Below are positions 6,290-7,919 of a stretch of DNA of 7,919 nt, one piece after another (the first letter of the stretch is position 1; each line of letters opens with the position of its first letter). Source of the DNA: Planctomycetaceae bacterium (GTDB lineage Bacteria > Planctomycetota > Planctomycetia > Pirellulales > Pirellulaceae). A program made the position numbers and the translations under genes. The notes below the pieces were generated by a model. It made no database searches and was not told the DNA's origin. It saw nothing but the letters and a program-made list of their open reading frames with translations. The stretch spans positions 27,982-35,900 of the forward strand of contig PADE01000027.1 of NCBI GenBank assembly GCA_002702965.1, read 5' to 3'.

Positions 6290-7360
6290 CTATTCCCTCC
6301 GCCGCCGCCTCGGTGTCGGTCGCCCCCGCGCGCGAACTCGATTGGGAACCGGAACTTCCGTCTTCCACGTCTTGCCGTTACGACGGCCGTTACGCACGTG
6401 GAGCCCGTGGGTCTTGGACCGTCGGGTGAATGTGTCCGCGGCATCGACCAGGTCTCTCTTGAGGTCCCCCTTCGAGACACTCGCGTCAATCATCTTGATC
6501 AATCGACCGGTCATGCCGTAGACGTCTGGTTCGACCACCAGGATCCCAGCTTTCCTGGTAGCGCCTACGATGATTTTCAGGTCGCTGGATTTCGTCGTCG
6601 AACTGTAAATGAACTTGCCCGCCAGTGCTGCATCCCAAATTACGCCACTCAATTTTGAATTCAACCGATCCACTTCTCTCTTGCCCTTGCCGAAGACAAC
6701 GACGCTGGGAAGACCATCGCAACTCGCCACGTTGATTCCCAGACGAACACTCTTCATTCGCGGAACGGCCGGATTCACTTTCTTGTCCCTCGCCTGTGCT
6801 GAATATTGCTTGGCGATCTGACGCAAGTCGGCGGCCATTGCCTGGGAATTCGTGTAGACGAAATTCGGGCCGCGATTGCTGCGGCGAAGTTGCCGTTTCC
6901 CGTCGGGAGACAAGATGCAAAAACCAAAGTTCCGAAGATCTCCGCCAGCGCGGCCTAGGAACATGGCCTTTAGATAGGTCGCCTCCGTTTTGTCCTCGTA
7001 GGTTGCCGTCCGAATGCACACAAAGTCGCGCGATGCCTTGATGATTTGTTCGTCGGACAGGAAACGCCTGTCCATGTTTTGTTTGCCAGGTCACCACATA
7101 CCCGGAACGCCACGGCATTGCGCCGCCGCAGTAATGAACAGAATCGGTTTCCGAGTTCGTTTCGCCTCCGCTAAGCCCTCTGTCAGCACGCCATACCACG
7201 CGATGCCGGAAACGATTTCCTTGCTGCTGGGAACGCTGCCACCGTAAGACGGTCCGGTTGGCGGAGGGAGCTGGGCATTGACGGGCTGGGCGCACAGACC
7301 GACCACCGCGATAGCCAAGGCGAAGCCGAGCAGACAAGTTCCTCTGATCTTCCAGTTCAT
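6290..7360 (-). CDS. Secreted thioredoxin-like protein with one in-frame TGA (candidate selenoprotein)
   Basis: From ATG 7360 the frame runs 357 codons to TAG 6290-6292 with a single interruption: TGA at codon 90 (7093-7091). The ATG follows GGAG by about 9 nt. Residues 1-30 are a signal peptide (MNWKIRGTCLLGFALAIAVV...VNAQ), so the protein is exported. Residues ~50-180 read as a thioredoxin fold: GLAEAKRTRKPILFITAAAQC (~62-82), then RGVPGMW-TGA-PGKQNMDRRF, SDEQIIKASRDFVCIRTATY and CILSPDGK (~148-155). In thioredoxins a WCxxCK.MD pattern is typical; here W-TGA-PGKQNMD puts the TGA six residues before the Met, at the first catalytic Cys position, and Cys82 lies 8 residues before it. Residues ~200-312 (GLPSVVVFG, WDAALAGKFIYSS) look like a second, Cys-poor domain. 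The tail is Arg-rich. If TGA is read as selenocysteine this is one 356-residue redox protein; otherwise it is a nonsense pseudogene or two ORFs. Confidence refers to the single-gene reading, not to selenocysteine. Confidence 0.7.
7055..7073 (-). promoter_or_regulatory. SECIS-like hairpin downstream of the in-frame TGA
   Basis: On the minus strand GGACAGG (7073-7067) and CCTGTCC (7061-7055) form a perfect 7-bp stem around the loop CGTTT. The stem begins 17 nt and the loop 24 nt after the TGA. Bacterial SECIS elements lie within the coding region just downstream of the UGA, typically with the apical loop about 16-37 nt away and a G in the first two loop positions; both hold here. A stem of this size can also occur by chance in GC-rich DNA. 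Confidence 0.4.
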
Positions 7361-7457
7361 TGATACGTTCTCCATGGACTGGTAATTGAGCGTTTTGGTG
7401 AAACTGAGATCATTGCTGTCGAGCAGGGATTCGACGACGTGGGCCGCTTCGACCTTC

Positions 7458-7486
7458 ATTATAACGAGGCATCGCCACACCACGTG
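7458..7486 (-). promoter_or_regulatory. Candidate -10 box upstream of the thioredoxin-like gene
   Basis: The minus strand has a perfect TATAAT at 7463-7458, about 98 bases upstream of the ATG at 7360. No good TTGACA-like box lies 16-18 bases before it; a CACGTG palindrome (7481-7486) occupies that zone. The remaining bases 7361-7558 hold no supported gene, and the ORF extension to 7507 is not needed because the GGAG site favours ATG 7360. Confidence 0.3.
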
Positions 7487-7558
7487 AAACAGAAACAGGC
7501 CTCGCATGATCTACGGCGGCAACTCTTGCATAACGAGTTTCTCCAATATGTAACAGCC

Positions 7559-7668
7559 GTTCTGGATGCCACCAATATAAACCCTGCCGCGTGCAGGTAG
7601 GGTCTGTAAAATCCGGTGAAATTTACACAGGCCGCGACCTGGCTCCCTCACTCGGCGTGGGGCCGAGG
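7559..7668 (-). repeat. Dispersed leader module, copy C
   Basis: This copy contains both blocks: 7559-7631 matches copy B (5979-6051) at 52 of 73 positions without gaps, and 7630-7668 matches copy A (5088-5126) at 31 of 39. It therefore represents the full module. It lies about 200 bases upstream of the thioredoxin-like gene in the same orientation, but no signal-peptide ATG follows it directly as in copy B. Confidence 0.65.
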
Positions 7669-7733
7669 GGAAGTGGCTTACGTCTTGACCGTTAATTGCG
7701 GCGCACACACGGCGCAGCCGACATCCGCCGCGC

Positions 7734-7919
7734 TCAATCAGTCCGTTTGACCAGCTCGATGGTCGCGCTCTTGGGACCGCCCCGCCGCTGACAAAATCCC
7801 CCCTGCGTCCCCAGTTCGGATCACAAAGTACGTTTCCCCCCGGAAAACAAGAGGGACTTGGAATCCTGTCCCCGCCACACAGGCCTCTGGCACAATCACG
7901 CCAGTCGTCGCACGGTTTC
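7734..7919 (-). CDS. 3' end of an unrecognised gene, possibly frameshifted
   Basis: The minus strand entering from the right edge reads VPLVFRGETYFVIRTGDAGG in one frame, which ends at TGA 7740-7738 with an unremarkable tail (SQERDHRAGQTD). The adjacent frame ends at TGA 7736-7734 with the more protein-like GGPKSATIELVKRTD. The two join smoothly (DAGGFCQRRGGPKSATIELV) if one G is dropped from the run of six at 7798-7803. So this may be a gene with a homopolymer indel, or simply the first frame with a normal end. No family is recognised. It lies upstream of the leader module and reads toward the thioredoxin-like gene. Confidence 0.45.

Noticed and set aside
5827..6489. Minus-strand open frame of 220 codons across the leader module
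   Set aside because: It overlaps the 3' end of the thioredoxin-like gene in another frame and crosses repeat sequence; only the piece after ATG 5958 looks like a real start.
7091..7093. TGA read as tryptophan under an altered genetic code
   Set aside because: Other genes in the window use TGG for Trp, contain no internal TGA, and the LRR fragment appears to end at TGA, so a general recoding is not supported.
6486..7337. Minus-strand open frame of 283 codons
   Set aside because: It reads the thioredoxin-like gene in a wrong frame; its low-complexity Arg/Gln/Ser content shows no domain.

Overview
The window looks like chromosomal DNA from a GC-rich planctomycete. Three things point that way: a DUF1501 protein with a Tat leader, leucine-rich-repeat debris of the 'LKGLTKLQTLSL..ITDAGL' type common in Planctomycetota, and a palindromic repeat that reads GEAPxEP...GASPS on both strands. 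Assignment below phylum is not possible from this sequence. There are no tRNA, rRNA, CRISPR or transposase genes.

Layout, left to right. Bases 1-1031 (minus) hold most of an LLM-class flavin-dependent oxidoreductase that runs off the left edge. Bases 1308-3266 (minus) encode a membrane-anchored or secreted glycoside-hydrolase-like TIM-barrel protein. It carries an in-frame palindromic repeat insertion followed by about 70 bases that seem to be read in the wrong frame. Bases 3300-4658 (minus) encode the DUF1501 protein. It lies 33 bases upstream of the glycosidase-like gene, so the two are probably co-transcribed from a promoter near 4690-4719, with a strong dyad just upstream. Bases 4771-6289 are a scrambled accessory patch. 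It holds a C-terminal scrap of an LRR protein, a small intact antibiotic-biosynthesis-monooxygenase (ABM) gene on the plus strand (5578-5862), an N-terminal lipoprotein-like scrap, and two copies of a dispersed leader module. Bases 6290-7360 (minus) encode a secreted thioredoxin-like protein whose single long frame is broken only by one TGA. A third copy of the leader module lies upstream of it. Bases 7734-7919 (minus) hold the 3' end of another gene, possibly frameshifted at a run of six G.

The most interesting signal is the in-frame TGA at 7091-7093. The frame on both sides belongs to one thioredoxin-like protein. The TGA falls where a redox Cys is expected, and a perfect 7-bp stem with a 5-nt loop starts 17 nt after it, at a spacing compatible with a bacterial SECIS. 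This may be an undescribed selenoprotein that gene callers would split in two. A simple nonsense mutation is the rival explanation. Second in interest are the repeat insertion in the glycosidase-like gene and the broken LRR gene surrounding the ABM gene.

Functionally, the DUF1501 and glycosidase-like proteins are both exported and probably act together outside the cytoplasm. The oxidoreductase and ABM proteins are cytoplasmic redox enzymes with no visible link to them.
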